From the NCBI GenBank assembly GCA_021819085.1, contig JAKASJ010000002.1, positions 1 to 64,000 of the forward strand: DNA of 64,000 bases. Direction: 5' to 3'. Source of the DNA: Pseudomonadota bacterium. GTDB taxonomy: Bacteria; Pseudomonadota; Gammaproteobacteria; Acidiferrobacterales; UBA6901. The translations under genes were made by a program, and so were the position numbers. Numbering within the stretch: the stretch's first letter is position 1; the number at the start of each line of letters is the position of its first letter. The notes beneath the pieces are model-generated. The model did no database searches and was not told where the DNA came from. It worked only from the letters and a program-made list of their open reading frames with translations. Shown here piece after piece: positions 56,251 to 64,000 of the stretch.

Positions 56251-56910
56251 ATGCGCATGCCGGCATACCGAAAAATCGAGCTTCCCGCCCTGACCGAAGC
56301 GCTCCCCGGTCGCAGCGAGCGCATGCCGATTCCGCCGCGCCATTTTGTCAACGGCCGGTCTATCGCGCCACCGTTTCCGGAAGGCCTGGAGCTGGCGCTA
56401 TTCGGGCTCGGCTGTTTCTGGGGCGCGGAACGCAAGTACTGGCAGCTCGCCGGTGTCTACACCACTGCCGTGGGATATTCCGCCGGATACACGCCGAATC
56501 CAACCTATCGCGAGGTATGCAGTGGCATGACGGGTCACAGCGAAGTCGTGCGTGTCGTATTCGACCCCGCGGTCACCCGCTACGACGAGCTGCTGAAGCT
56601 TTTCTGGGAGTCTCACGACCCCACCCAGGGCATGCGCCAGGGTAATGACATCGGCACCCAGTACCGCTCCGGAATATATACGTATGGCAGTGCGCAGAAG
56701 ATGGCTGCCCACGCATCACGCGACCTCTATCAGGAGGCACTCAGTGCAGCCGGGTTCGGTCGGATCAGCACCGAGATTCTCGATGCCACCGAATTTTATT
56801 ATGCCGAGGAATATCACCAGCAGTATCTCGCCAAGAACCCGGGCGGATACTGCGGTCTGGTCGGCACTGCGGTACCTTGTCCAGGTTCGCACCAGCGTCA
56901 GGGATCGTGA
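56251..56910 (+). CDS. msrA: Peptide methionine sulfoxide reductase MsrA
   Basis: A 219-residue enzyme reducing methionine-S-sulfoxide. Catalytic Cys55 is in GLGCFWGAE, with [23 protein letters not shown] and a recycling Cys in GGYCGL plus a C-terminal CPGSH. The N-terminal [11 protein letters not shown] extension is as in E. coli MsrA. ATG 56251 is selected by alignment; ATG 56257 or an upstream TTG are alternatives. Cytoplasmic. Confidence 0.95.
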   Translation: MRMPAYRKIELPALTEALPGRSERMPIPPRHFVNGRSIAPPFPEGLELALFGLGCFWGAERKYWQLAGVYTTAVGYSAGYTPNPTYREVCSGMTGHSEVVRVVFDPAVTRYDELLKLFWESHDPTQGMRQGNDIGTQYRSGIYTYGSAQKMAAHASRDLYQEALSAAGFGRISTEILDATEFYYAEEYHQQYLAKNPGGYCGLVGTAVPCPGSHQRQGS

Positions 56911-57027
56911 TTTCGGGGCAGGCGCCGGGATCCATCCGCCTGCGTTGCGCTGTTTCCGCGAAGTCACCGCATGCCGGTGCCACTGTCCGTCCGGATCGAC
57001 CGGGGTGATCGAGTTCCCACGGGCCTG

Positions 57028-58194
57028 ATGGATAACCGGCGAGCGATGGTTTTTCTTGCCTTGGCGCGTACCTGCCGCAGCATCGCGGCCGGGATGTTAA
57101 ATCTGGCTTTCCCATACTACATCCTCACCAGATTCCCTCACGGTGTGCTGGTGATCGGCTTCATATTTATTGCCGCCACCCTGGCGGGCGCAGTGCTCAG
57201 CCTGCTGGTAGGGATCGGCGCGGACGTCTGGGGCAGACGGGGCACACTTGTCGTGGCCAACCTTCTGTTGCCGCTCAGCGCGATCATGGTTTACCTGTCG
57301 CACAGCCTCTGGCTGATTGTGCCCGCAGCCATGCTCGGCGGCTATTCCTCCACCGGATCGCTCGGAGGCGGCGGGGTCGGCGGCGTGGCCCAGCCGGTCC
57401 AGAGTGTGGTTCTGGCGAACCTTACATCGTACCAGGAGAGGACGAAGTATTTTTCGCTCTTTACCTTTCTTGCCGGGGTTGCCGGGGCGCTGGGAGCGTT
57501 GCTCGCGAGGGTGCTGGAGGTGCGCGATATCTTCCTGGTCGCTGCGATTATCTCGGCTGCGGGAATCCCGCTGCTGTGGTGCATCAAAGTCGACGCAAGT
57601 CGCGGAAAACTGGTTCGCCTCAAGACCAGGGCAACCATTGGCAAGTTCACCCTGACCGGAATGCTCAATGGATTTGCGCAGGGTCTGGTCGTGCCGTTCC
57701 TTATACCGTTTTTCATCCTCGTCTATCACCTGCCCAAGTCGGAGATGTCGGTATTTGCCTTCTCCGCAGGATTGCTTGCCTCGCTGTCGCTTCTTGGCGC
57801 GCCGCTGCTCGAGAGAAGGCTGGGATTTCTCAAAAGCATTCTGATCACCAGAGGGACCGGGCTGCTGCTGTTTCTGGTTTTCCCGATCATCCGGTTCCTT
57901 CCGTTGTCCGCCGCAATCTATATTGTGGCGCCGGCACTCAGGGTTGCCGGGCTGCCGATACAGCAGTCGGAACTGACAAAGCGGGTCGATGAAGACGAGA
58001 TGGGGCGCGCACTCGGTATCAACCGTGTGGCGAGACTGATCGCAACATCGGCCGGGATCGGCGTCAGCGGACATCTTTTCGACGCTGCACACTTCGAGAT
58101 CCCGTTCTTTCTTTATGGACTGGTCATGGCGGGAAATCTGCTGCTGTATATGAAATTTTTCGGCGCCGGCCGGTGGCCGGAAAACGGGGAATGA
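57028..58194 (+). CDS. MFS transporter
   Basis: A 388-residue inner-membrane carrier with about 12 hydrophobic segments. The MFS loop 2-3 motif appears as GIGADVWGRRGT. A glycine-rich insert SSTGSLGGGGVGGVA follows helix 4. The substrate is not identifiable. ATG 57028 is preferred (MDNRRAMVFLALA leads directly into helix 1); a start at 56971 adds 19 residues. It converges with the next gene. Confidence 0.85.
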   Translation: MDNRRAMVFLALARTCRSIAAGMLNLAFPYYILTRFPHGVLVIGFIFIAATLAGAVLSLLVGIGADVWGRRGTLVVANLLLPLSAIMVYLSHSLWLIVPAAMLGGYSSTGSLGGGGVGGVAQPVQSVVLANLTSYQERTKYFSLFTFLAGVAGALGALLARVLEVRDIFLVAAIISAAGIPLLWCIKVDASRGKLVRLKTRATIGKFTLTGMLNGFAQGLVVPFLIPFFILVYHLPKSEMSVFAFSAGLLASLSLLGAPLLERRLGFLKSILITRGTGLLLFLVFPIIRFLPLSAAIYIVAPALRVAGLPIQQSELTKRVDEDEMGRALGINRVARLIATSAGIGVSGHLFDAAHFEIPFFLYGLVMAGNLLLYMKFFGAGRWPENGE

Positions 58195-58242
58195 GGAGCG
58201 ACACGCGGGATCGCGATGCGGCAGACATCATGCGGCGAGCAG

Positions 58243-58256
58243 CCGGGCAGGCCCGG
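58243..58256. other. GC hairpin between converging genes
   Basis: CCGGGCAGGCCCGG forms a 5-6-bp stem between the converging MFS and holin-4-like genes. It lacks a T-run, so it would be a weak bidirectional terminator at most. Confidence 0.3.
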
Positions 58257-58272
58257 ACACTCTGGTGCGGTT

Positions 58273-58665
58273 TCAGGTAAGGATTCCGTTCCTGGGAAGA
58301 CCGACACCGCTGCCGGCTACTATCCAGCCGAATAGCAGCAGGGCGGCAAGATTCAGCAGCGCCAGCACTACCGCGGCCAGGAGCGCGGCGCCGAATCCGT
58401 CCACTTCGAAATCGCGCACGAACCAGGACACGAGCTTGATCATCAGAGCATTGATTACCAGTGCGAACGCGCCGAATGTCAGGAAAGTCAGCGGCAATGT
58501 GAGCCAGAACAGGACCGGGCGGATGAACGCGTTGATCAGCCCCAGCACCAGGGCGGCAAGCCACAGCCCGCGGCCCGAGCGGGCGCGTACTCCCGGAACG
58601 ATGTGCGTCACCAGCCACAGACCGAAGACAGTTGCCACCCACAACATCAAAAAGACGATCAACAT
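58273..58665 (-). CDS. Phage_holin_4_2-type small membrane protein
   Basis: A 130-residue protein with four transmembrane helices, the layout and sequence pattern (GLINAFIRPVLFWLTLPLTFLTFG) of the Phage_holin_4_2 / mycobacterial-holin-IV-like family. Despite its name the family is chromosomal in most bacteria and there is no prophage here. Function unknown. AAGGAT just before the ATG serves as ribosome site, directly downstream of a strong hairpin. Confidence 0.85.
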   Translation of the reverse strand: MLIVFLMLWVATVFGLWLVTHIVPGVRARSGRGLWLAALVLGLINAFIRPVLFWLTLPLTFLTFGAFALVINALMIKLVSWFVRDFEVDGFGAALLAAVVLALLNLAALLLFGWIVAGSGVGLPRNGILT

Positions 58666-58971
58666 GGATTTATCCTTATTGTGCCCGGGAAGGTGTCTTT
58701 CCGGGCCATTGTACCTGCTGACGCGTAGGCCCGCACGCGCACTGCCGCTTTCGCGCGCGGAACTGGCGGCAACGGTTCGATGCCGCAGGCCAGCCGGGGC
58801 CTTTGTCTGCGGCGATCGTCTTTTGTCCGTCCCAGGGCGCTGCGCTTATCCGGGGGCTCGGCGTCTGGCGTGCCGGATTTGCACAAGAATGGCGCACAGA
58901 CAAATTCCGCAGTTTGTTTCCGATGATCGCACTGGGCACCCCATGTATTCGCGAATCCCGGACGGACACCT
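58666..58971. other. Divergent gap with a hairpin
   Basis: 306 bases between two divergent transporters or membrane genes. Apart from the hairpin at 58683-58706 no promoter, operator or gene stands out. Confidence 0.4.
58683..58706 (-). other. Strong hairpin in the leader of the holin-4-like gene
   Basis: Ten base pairs with one G-T wobble (GCCCGGGAAG / CTTTCCGGGC) close a 4-base loop. On the minus strand the stem ends 17 bases before the start codon, immediately before the AAGGAT ribosome site, with no T-run on either side. Confidence 0.5.
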
Positions 58972-60204
58972 GTGAACATTCCGCTCATAACGCTGTTTTG
59001 CGTGTTCGCGCTCATTGCTCTGCGCCGGCTCGGCCGCTTGCGCGTCGCGATCTGGCAGGCCATGGTCGTTGGCGCTGCCGTGGTGATTCTGACCCGGCAG
59101 ATCGGCGTCGAAGCATCGATCCGGGCCATCGACCCGGATGTGATGCTGTTTTTGTTCGGAATGTTCGTGGTGGGTCAGGCGCTTGTGGCCAGCGGCTATC
59201 TGTATTTTGTGGCGTACCGGCTTTTCAGCCGCGCGGCCTCGCCGGGCGCGCTGGTATTCATGGTGCTATTTGCAGCCGGCATGGCATCAACGGTGCTCAT
59301 GAATGACACGGTGGCAATCATTGGAACGCCGCTCATGCTGCGCCTGGCCCGCGAGCACCGCATGGATCCGAAATTGATGCTCCTGGCGCTGGCATTCTCT
59401 GTTACGATCGGCAGCGTCATGAGCCCCATCGGAAATCCCCAAAATCTGCTGATTGCGGTGCAGACCGGGATGCACGCGCCGTTCAGCGTCTTCTTCAGGG
59501 CCCTGGCCGTACCGAGCCTCGTCAACCTCGTGATTGCCTATGGTGCGCTGCGCCTGTTTTTCCGCGGGTCTTTTCACACACGCATTCTGGTGCACGCGCC
59601 AGTGGCTGTCACCGACCCGGCATTGGCGCGCCTGGCGCGCATCGCACTGCTGACGGTGATCGTCTTGGGGGCAGCCAACGCGCTGCTGGAGCAGACCGGT
59701 GCAGCCCGCGTGCTTCCGCTCAGCTGGATTGCCGTCGCGGCCGCTCTGCCGCTGCTGGTCCTGAGTCCGCGTCGCGGTGAGCTGTTGCGTGACGTCGACT
59801 GGAAAACTCTGGCGTTCTTCGCCGCCCTGTTCGTGCTCACCAGGAGCGTGTGGCAGACGGGGTATATCCAGTCGCTGCTTGCGCGCGGGCGGCTCGATCT
59901 GACCGACGTGCATACGATAATGGGGCTCAGCGTGCTGCTCAGCCAGCTGATTTCGAACGTACCTCTCGTGGCCTTGTACCTGCCATTACTCGTGCATACT
60001 GCCACGGTCCATGCCTCTCTGGCGCTTGCTGCCGGCAGCACCATTGCCGGCAATCTGCTGATCCTCGGGGCCGCGAGCAATGTCATCATCGTCCAGAATG
60101 CGGAGCGCCGCGGTGTTGCCCTGACGTTTCTGGAATTTGCGCGCGTCGGCGTACCTTTGACGATCCTCAATCTTGCCGTATACGGCCTGTTCCTGGGCCA
60201 TTAG
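58972..60204 (+). CDS. ArsB/NhaD/SLC13-like anion or ion transporter
   Basis: A 410-residue integral membrane protein of about 11-12 helices in the ion-transporter (ArsB/NhaD/CitMHS) superfamily. The conserved re-entrant motifs are VLMNDTVAIIGTP and SPIGNPQNLLIAV in the first half and SNVPLVALYLP in the second. The start is GTG 58972. There is no ars operon next to it, so the substrate (anion, arsenite, dicarboxylate or sodium) is open. Confidence 0.87.
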   Translation: MNIPLITLFCVFALIALRRLGRLRVAIWQAMVVGAAVVILTRQIGVEASIRAIDPDVMLFLFGMFVVGQALVASGYLYFVAYRLFSRAASPGALVFMVLFAAGMASTVLMNDTVAIIGTPLMLRLAREHRMDPKLMLLALAFSVTIGSVMSPIGNPQNLLIAVQTGMHAPFSVFFRALAVPSLVNLVIAYGALRLFFRGSFHTRILVHAPVAVTDPALARLARIALLTVIVLGAANALLEQTGAARVLPLSWIAVAAALPLLVLSPRRGELLRDVDWKTLAFFAALFVLTRSVWQTGYIQSLLARGRLDLTDVHTIMGLSVLLSQLISNVPLVALYLPLLVHTATVHASLALAAGSTIAGNLLILGAASNVIIVQNAERRGVALTFLEFARVGVPLTILNLAVYGLFLGH

Positions 60205-60262
60205 CAAGGCGGGAGTATGGCACGTGCGGATCCGCGCCGCAGATGCCGCCGGTCGCGAACCG

Positions 60263-62710
60263 TCACGGCGCCATGCGTGAGGATGCCTCGGTGGAGGAGC
60301 GCGTCTGATCCTCGCGGTCCTGGTTCCATACTCCTTTCCCGATGGCTGCCGTCACGGCATCGCTTACGTGTTCGATCCAGACGAACTTCATCTTTTTGCG
60401 GACACTGTCCGGAATATCCTCGAGGTCCTTGCGATTGCGCGAAGGCAGCAGCACTGTCGCGATGCCGGCACGTGCCGCTGCAACGACCTTCTCCTTGATT
60501 CCGCCCACCGGAAGCACCAGACCGCGCAGGCTGATCTCACCGGTCATGGCGATATCGCTGCGCACGGTCTTTGCAGTGAAGAGGGAGACCAGGGCAATGA
60601 ACATGGCAACTCCGGCGCTGGGCCCGTCCTTGGGAATGGCGCCGGCGGGAACGTGGATATGAACATCGCTTTTCTCCAGGATTTCTGCCGCGAGACCGAG
60701 CTCGGCGGCACGCGCCTTGACCAGACTGAGCGCAGCCTGGGCGCTCTCCTTCATGATATCGCCGAGCTGACCGGTCAGAATCAGACGGCCTGCCCCCGGG
60801 GCGCGGCTTGCCTCCACGAATAGAATATCTCCGCCTACCGGTGTCCATGCGAGCCCCGTGGCAACTCCAGGCAGGCTGGTTCGCATGGCAACTTCGCTTT
60901 CGAACCGTGGGGCGCCGAGAATCTCCTGCAGATCACCGGAATCGATGCGCACCATGGACTGTGCGCCTTCGGCGATCTGCATGGTTACGTGCCGGAAGAC
61001 GCGTCCGATTTCGCGCTCAAGGTTTCGCACGCCCGCTTCGCGGGTGTAATCGCGGATCAGGGCAAGCAGGGCCGCATCTGTGATCTCGCACTGCCCCGGG
61101 GTGAGACCGTTGGCCTCGAGCTGGCGCCGTACCAGGTAGCGGCGGGCGATCTGGGCCTTTTCCTCTTCGGTGTAGCCCGAAAGTTCGATGACCTCCATGC
61201 GGTCACGCAGCGGTCCGGGAATGGTGTCGAGCATATTGGCGGTACCTATGAAAACCACCTTGCTCAGATCGAACGGCACCGCCAGGTAATTGTCGCGGAA
61301 CGTGGCATTCTGTTCGGGATCGAGAACCTCCAGCAATGCTGCAGAGGGATCCCCCTGGAATCCGGAACCAAGCTTGTCCATCTCGTCGAGCATGAACACG
61401 GGGTTGCGCGTGCCAGCCTTGCGAATTCCCTGGATGATATTGCCGGGCAGGGCGCCGAGGTAGGTTCTGCGGTGACCGCGGATCTCGGCTTCGTCATGTA
61501 CGCCGCCCAGGCTCACTCGCACGAACTTCAGCCCGAGCGCGCGCGCGATGCTCTGTCCGAGCGAGGTTTTTCCGACGCCCGGCGGACCGACAAAGCAGAG
61601 AATGGGGCTGCGGCCCAGCGGGTTCAGCTTGCGAACTGCCAGGAATTCAAGGATGCGCCTCTTTATCTTTTCCAGCCCGTAGTGATCCTCGTCAAGTATG
61701 CGGCGCGCCTCGGCGATATCGATTGACTCCTCGCTTGCCGTAGACCATGGCAATGCGGTAAGCCAATCGAGGTATGCCCTGATCATGGACTGCTCACCTG
61801 CGCCCTCGGGCATGCGCTCGAGTCGGGCGAGCTCACGCCGCGCCTGTTCCTCGACTTCCGGCGGCATCCGGGCATCGGCGATCGCCTTGGTCAGTTCTTC
61901 GACCTCGACATCCTTGGCGCCGGTTTCACCAAGTTCGTCCTGGATGGTTTTGAGCTGCTCGCGCAGCATGAACTCGCGTTGCCGCGCGTCAACCGATTCC
62001 TTGGTCTGCTTGCCAATCTCGGCGGCGAGACGCAAAACCTCCAGGCGGTGATCCAGAAACCCAAGGACCTTGTCGAGCCGCGTCTGCACATCGAGTGTTT
62101 CCAGGACTTCCTGTTTTTCGGCCGGCTTCAGCTCCAGAAATCCGGCAATGAGATCCGCCAGGGCCGCCGGCGCGTTGGTGCTTTCGATCGCCGCAGCCAG
62201 TTCCGGCGGCGCCTGCGGCATGAATTCGAGCGCCGCGGCAGCCTGCTGCTTGAGGCGGTGCGTGCGCGCCTCGATTTCCCTCGTTGTCGTTTCCACTTCT
62301 TCCATGGGTGCGACGCGTGCCACCAGGAACGGATAGCCTTCAAGGAACTCGAGGATTCCAAACCTTTGCTGCCCCTGGGCGATGATATGGTGAGACCCGT
62401 CGGGAGCCGTGATATAGCGAACAATGGTGGCGATTGTGCCGATCCGGTAGAGGTCGGCCTCGGTCGGGACATCGGCTTCGGCATTGCGCTGCTGCAGGAT
62501 GCCGATGGAACGTTCACTGCGTGCAGCCTCCTGGGCGGCCGTGACCGACATGGGGCGTCCGATGCTGATCGGCTGGATCATGCGCGGAAACAGGACGGTA
62601 TTCCGCACCGGCAGGATGATCAGCGCATCCGGCGGGACCGGCCGCGGTTCAGCATGCGCGGTTTCCGGGGCGGCAATCTCCTGTTGCGTCTTGTCGTCGT
62701 GGTTTTCCAT
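60263..62710 (-). CDS. lon: Lon ATP-dependent protease
   Basis: An 815-residue AAA+ serine protease degrading misfolded and regulatory proteins. The N-terminal LON domain begins PDALIILPVRNTVLFPRM. The AAA module has GPPGVGKTS (about residue 373) and SVGGVHDEAEIRGHRRTY-like sequence. The catalytic dyad is Ser in PKDGPSAGVA (about 695) and Lys in GGIKEK (about 738). It is 20 bases downstream of hsp20 on the same strand, so chaperone and protease are probably cotranscribed as a stress operon. Confidence 0.97.
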   Translation of the reverse strand: MENHDDKTQQEIAAPETAHAEPRPVPPDALIILPVRNTVLFPRMIQPISIGRPMSVTAAQEAARSERSIGILQQRNAEADVPTEADLYRIGTIATIVRYITAPDGSHHIIAQGQQRFGILEFLEGYPFLVARVAPMEEVETTTREIEARTHRLKQQAAAALEFMPQAPPELAAAIESTNAPAALADLIAGFLELKPAEKQEVLETLDVQTRLDKVLGFLDHRLEVLRLAAEIGKQTKESVDARQREFMLREQLKTIQDELGETGAKDVEVEELTKAIADARMPPEVEEQARRELARLERMPEGAGEQSMIRAYLDWLTALPWSTASEESIDIAEARRILDEDHYGLEKIKRRILEFLAVRKLNPLGRSPILCFVGPPGVGKTSLGQSIARALGLKFVRVSLGGVHDEAEIRGHRRTYLGALPGNIIQGIRKAGTRNPVFMLDEMDKLGSGFQGDPSAALLEVLDPEQNATFRDNYLAVPFDLSKVVFIGTANMLDTIPGPLRDRMEVIELSGYTEEEKAQIARRYLVRRQLEANGLTPGQCEITDAALLALIRDYTREAGVRNLEREIGRVFRHVTMQIAEGAQSMVRIDSGDLQEILGAPRFESEVAMRTSLPGVATGLAWTPVGGDILFVEASRAPGAGRLILTGQLGDIMKESAQAALSLVKARAAELGLAAEILEKSDVHIHVPAGAIPKDGPSAGVAMFIALVSLFTAKTVRSDIAMTGEISLRGLVLPVGGIKEKVVAAARAGIATVLLPSRNRKDLEDIPDSVRKKMKFVWIEHVSDAVTAAIGKGVWNQDREDQTRSSTEASSRMAP

Positions 62711-62730
62711 AGTTTATGCACCTGATCGTG

Positions 62731-63135
62731 CTACACCTTGCGCAGACTCAGTATCAGAACGCCGTTGACCAGATCCCTATGGTCGAATTCATAACGCCCG
62801 GGAGGCAGTTCGATACGCCGTTCATAGTGTCCATAGGGAATCTCAAGGCGGTGTATCGTCGCGGCGCGCAGCTCCGGCGGCAGCGTCCGGTCTCCGGAGA
62901 CCCGCAACACACCAGCCTCGATGGCGACCTGAACCTGTGCTGCAACCATCCCCGGCAAGGCGATCATCATCCACAGATGACGGGATGTTTCGAAGATGTC
63001 CGCCGGCGGTTCCCAGATCGGGCGCTGCCCGGTGCTCTGAGCGAGGCGGAAGAACTGCCGCTGCATGCGTTCGGCCCGTTCCAGAAGTTCGAGGGCCTCG
63101 TCCCACATCCAGGATTTCGGATCATGTCTTGACAT
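62731..63135 (-). CDS. Hsp20/alpha-crystallin small heat-shock protein
   Basis: A 134-residue chaperone: N-terminal helix (MWDEALELLERAERMQRQFF), then an alpha-crystallin-type domain (PPADIFETSRHLWMMIALPG, ... VLRVSGDR ... YERRIELP ... NGVLILSLRK). The C-terminal IxI/V tail is absent, the protein ending in LRKV. ATG 63135 has AGAGGG upstream and is preferred over an earlier in-frame start. It is the first gene of the hsp20-lon operon. Confidence 0.88.
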   Translation of the reverse strand: MSRHDPKSWMWDEALELLERAERMQRQFFRLAQSTGQRPIWEPPADIFETSRHLWMMIALPGMVAAQVQVAIEAGVLRVSGDRTLPPELRAATIHRLEIPYGHYERRIELPPGRYEFDHRDLVNGVLILSLRKV

Positions 63136-63566
63136 GCGGTCCCTCTGACCTATATGCAAGAGAACTTCGAAGATAACACCGCGCCCCTTAACGCACGCCT
63201 CATTCCCTGGTGCCACCCGTGCGGTGCGACCTGCGGTGCCGGCCGCACGGGTGCAGGGGCTGCGGGAGTACCTGTGAATGCACGCCGCCCGAAAGCCGCT
63301 GCGGCCGCAGCCTTCGGTGCCCGGCCCATGGTCGCACTCTTACAGCTATGCATGCGGACGCATCGGCCGGTTTGCAAGATCCCCGGGCCGGATTCGATCC
63401 TCATATTATGTTCCGCCACCGAATGCCGCGGCGCAACCGCTATCCGGTGGCCGCCGGACCGGTGGCAAACCCCTGTTTGTGCCCGTCCGATCGAAGTCCG
63501 CACACCGTGCTGGCGCGTTTCCCGAATTTCCCGAAAGGGCCGCGTCATCTTGTGCTGCCCACGACC
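63136..63566. other. Gap upstream of hsp20
   Basis: 431 bases between hsp20 and the truncated phosphatase gene. I see no convincing sigma-32 or sigma-70 promoter and no gene. The frames found here have no ribosome site or family pattern. Confidence 0.4.
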
Positions 63567-64000
63567 CTACAGATCGAATGTGATGACCTCGGCGTTGGCA
63601 AAGCGCAGCGCCAGCATCTGCTGATCGGAGAGCCCAAGTGAATGGGCGACTGCTGCCCGCATCGTTTCCTCGTGGGCAACCACCAACACTGTACGCTCCG
63701 GCTGCAACCGCAGCCAGTCGAAAAAGCCAAGCACACGCTGCTTGTGTTCGAAGAGCGTTTCGCCTCCGCCTATGCGGGTATGCATGGGATCAGCGGCGAT
63801 GGCGCAGTATAGCTGCCTCACCGTCTCGCCATCGAGACCGGTACGGAAGTCGTTGATCGCGGGATGCGCGGTGATGGGCGCATGATGATCACCATTGATT
63901 ATCTCGGCTGTCTGCCGCGTGCGTGGCAGCTCGGAGACGACGATACGCTCCAGGGCCACATCCTTCAGATCGTACGCCGCACGCCGCACCTGCTCTATCC
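63567..64000 (-). CDS. Histidine phosphatase family protein (5' end beyond the window)
   Basis: C-terminal 144 or so residues of a phosphoglycerate-mutase-like phosphatase. The visible part has the second-half features SELPRTRQTAEIING (Arg contact), IGGGETLFEHKQRVLGFFDWL and VLVVAHEETMRAAVAHSLGL (second catalytic His). The N-terminal RHG motif with the phosphorylated His lies beyond position 64000; the frame is open to the edge, so the gene is cut by the window rather than broken. Confidence 0.8.
   Translation of the reverse strand, partial: IEQVRRAAYDLKDVALERIVVSELPRTRQTAEIINGDHHAPITAHPAINDFRTGLDGETVRQLYCAIAADPMHTRIGGGETLFEHKQRVLGFFDWLRLQPERTVLVVAHEETMRAAVAHSLGLSDQQMLALRFANAEVITFDL

Noticed and set aside
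58273..58665. Prophage indicated by the holin-like protein
   Set aside because: The Phage_holin_4_2 family is widespread on bacterial chromosomes and no other phage gene is present.

Overview
The window is about 64 kb of GC-rich bacterial chromosome with densely packed genes and short intergenic gaps. I see no rRNA, tRNA, CRISPR array, transposase, prophage or integrase. The gene content (lexA-imuA-imuB-dnaE2, lhr, lon, msrA, pbpG, nadA), a CTG-N10-CAG LexA box and a perfect FNR/ANR-type box point to a gammaproteobacterium. The species cannot be named from this sequence. Most of it reads as core or soft-core chromosome rather than an island.

Layout. (1) 0.3-5.5 kb, minus strand: an AttH-like lipocalin protein, a large two-domain FtsX-type permease and a LolD/MacB-type ATPase, then a small two-TM protein. 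(2) 5.8-11.9 kb, plus: an SOS mutagenesis cassette (lexA, imuA, imuB, dnaE2) behind a promoter whose start region carries a LexA box. (3) 12.3-18.7 kb, plus: a complete YbhGFSR-like tripartite drug-efflux system with its own TolC-like protein. (4) 18.7-25.3 kb, plus: a carbon cluster of acetate-kinase-like protein, phosphoketolase and alpha-glucan phosphorylase, preceded by a perfect FNR-type box in class II promoter geometry. (5) 25.3-35.7 kb: Lhr helicase, a nucleotide pyrophosphatase-like phosphoesterase, a universal stress protein, an HPF/cold-shock-domain fusion, a regulatory-looking gap with a small membrane protein, thiopurine methyltransferase, an orphan ParB-like protein and a small unknown protein. 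(6) 36-43.3 kb, minus: a Janus/Ocnus-like protein, a pirin and a 1956-residue double-length UvrA with four ABC ATPase units.

(7) 43.5-46.1 kb, plus: dienelactone hydrolase and a run of small proteins (Rho_N, DUF3775, thioredoxin-like, AF1514-like). (8) 46.3-50.7 kb: a PBP7/8-like endopeptidase diverges from an NrtR-like Nudix regulator followed by nadA and alanine dehydrogenase; an exact 15-bp palindrome sits at the predicted nrtR start site. (9) 50.8-54.7 kb: Ap4A phosphorylase diverging from a small unknown gene, then LOG, a DEDD exonuclease, a MESH1-like HD hydrolase and a SelW-like protein, i.e. a nucleotide/alarmone-flavoured run. (10) 54.9-60.2 kb: D-Ala-D-Ala carboxypeptidase, MsrA, an MFS carrier, a four-helix membrane protein and an ArsB/NhaD-type transporter. 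(11) 60.3-64 kb, minus: hsp20-lon and a histidine phosphatase cut by the window end.

How they fit together. Region 4 would release glucose-1-phosphate from glucan, cleave sugar phosphates to acetyl-phosphate and conserve it as ATP and acetate, with oxygen-responsive control. Regions 2 and 6 are DNA-damage tolerance and repair. Regions 5, 9 and 11 are stress physiology (ribosome hibernation, Usp, alarmone and dinucleotide turnover, proteostasis). No wholly new system is evident. The best leads are the FNR-linked phosphoketolase operon with a divergent acetate kinase lacking the usual active-site His, the NrtR operator, the tandem UvrA and the HPF-CSD fusion.
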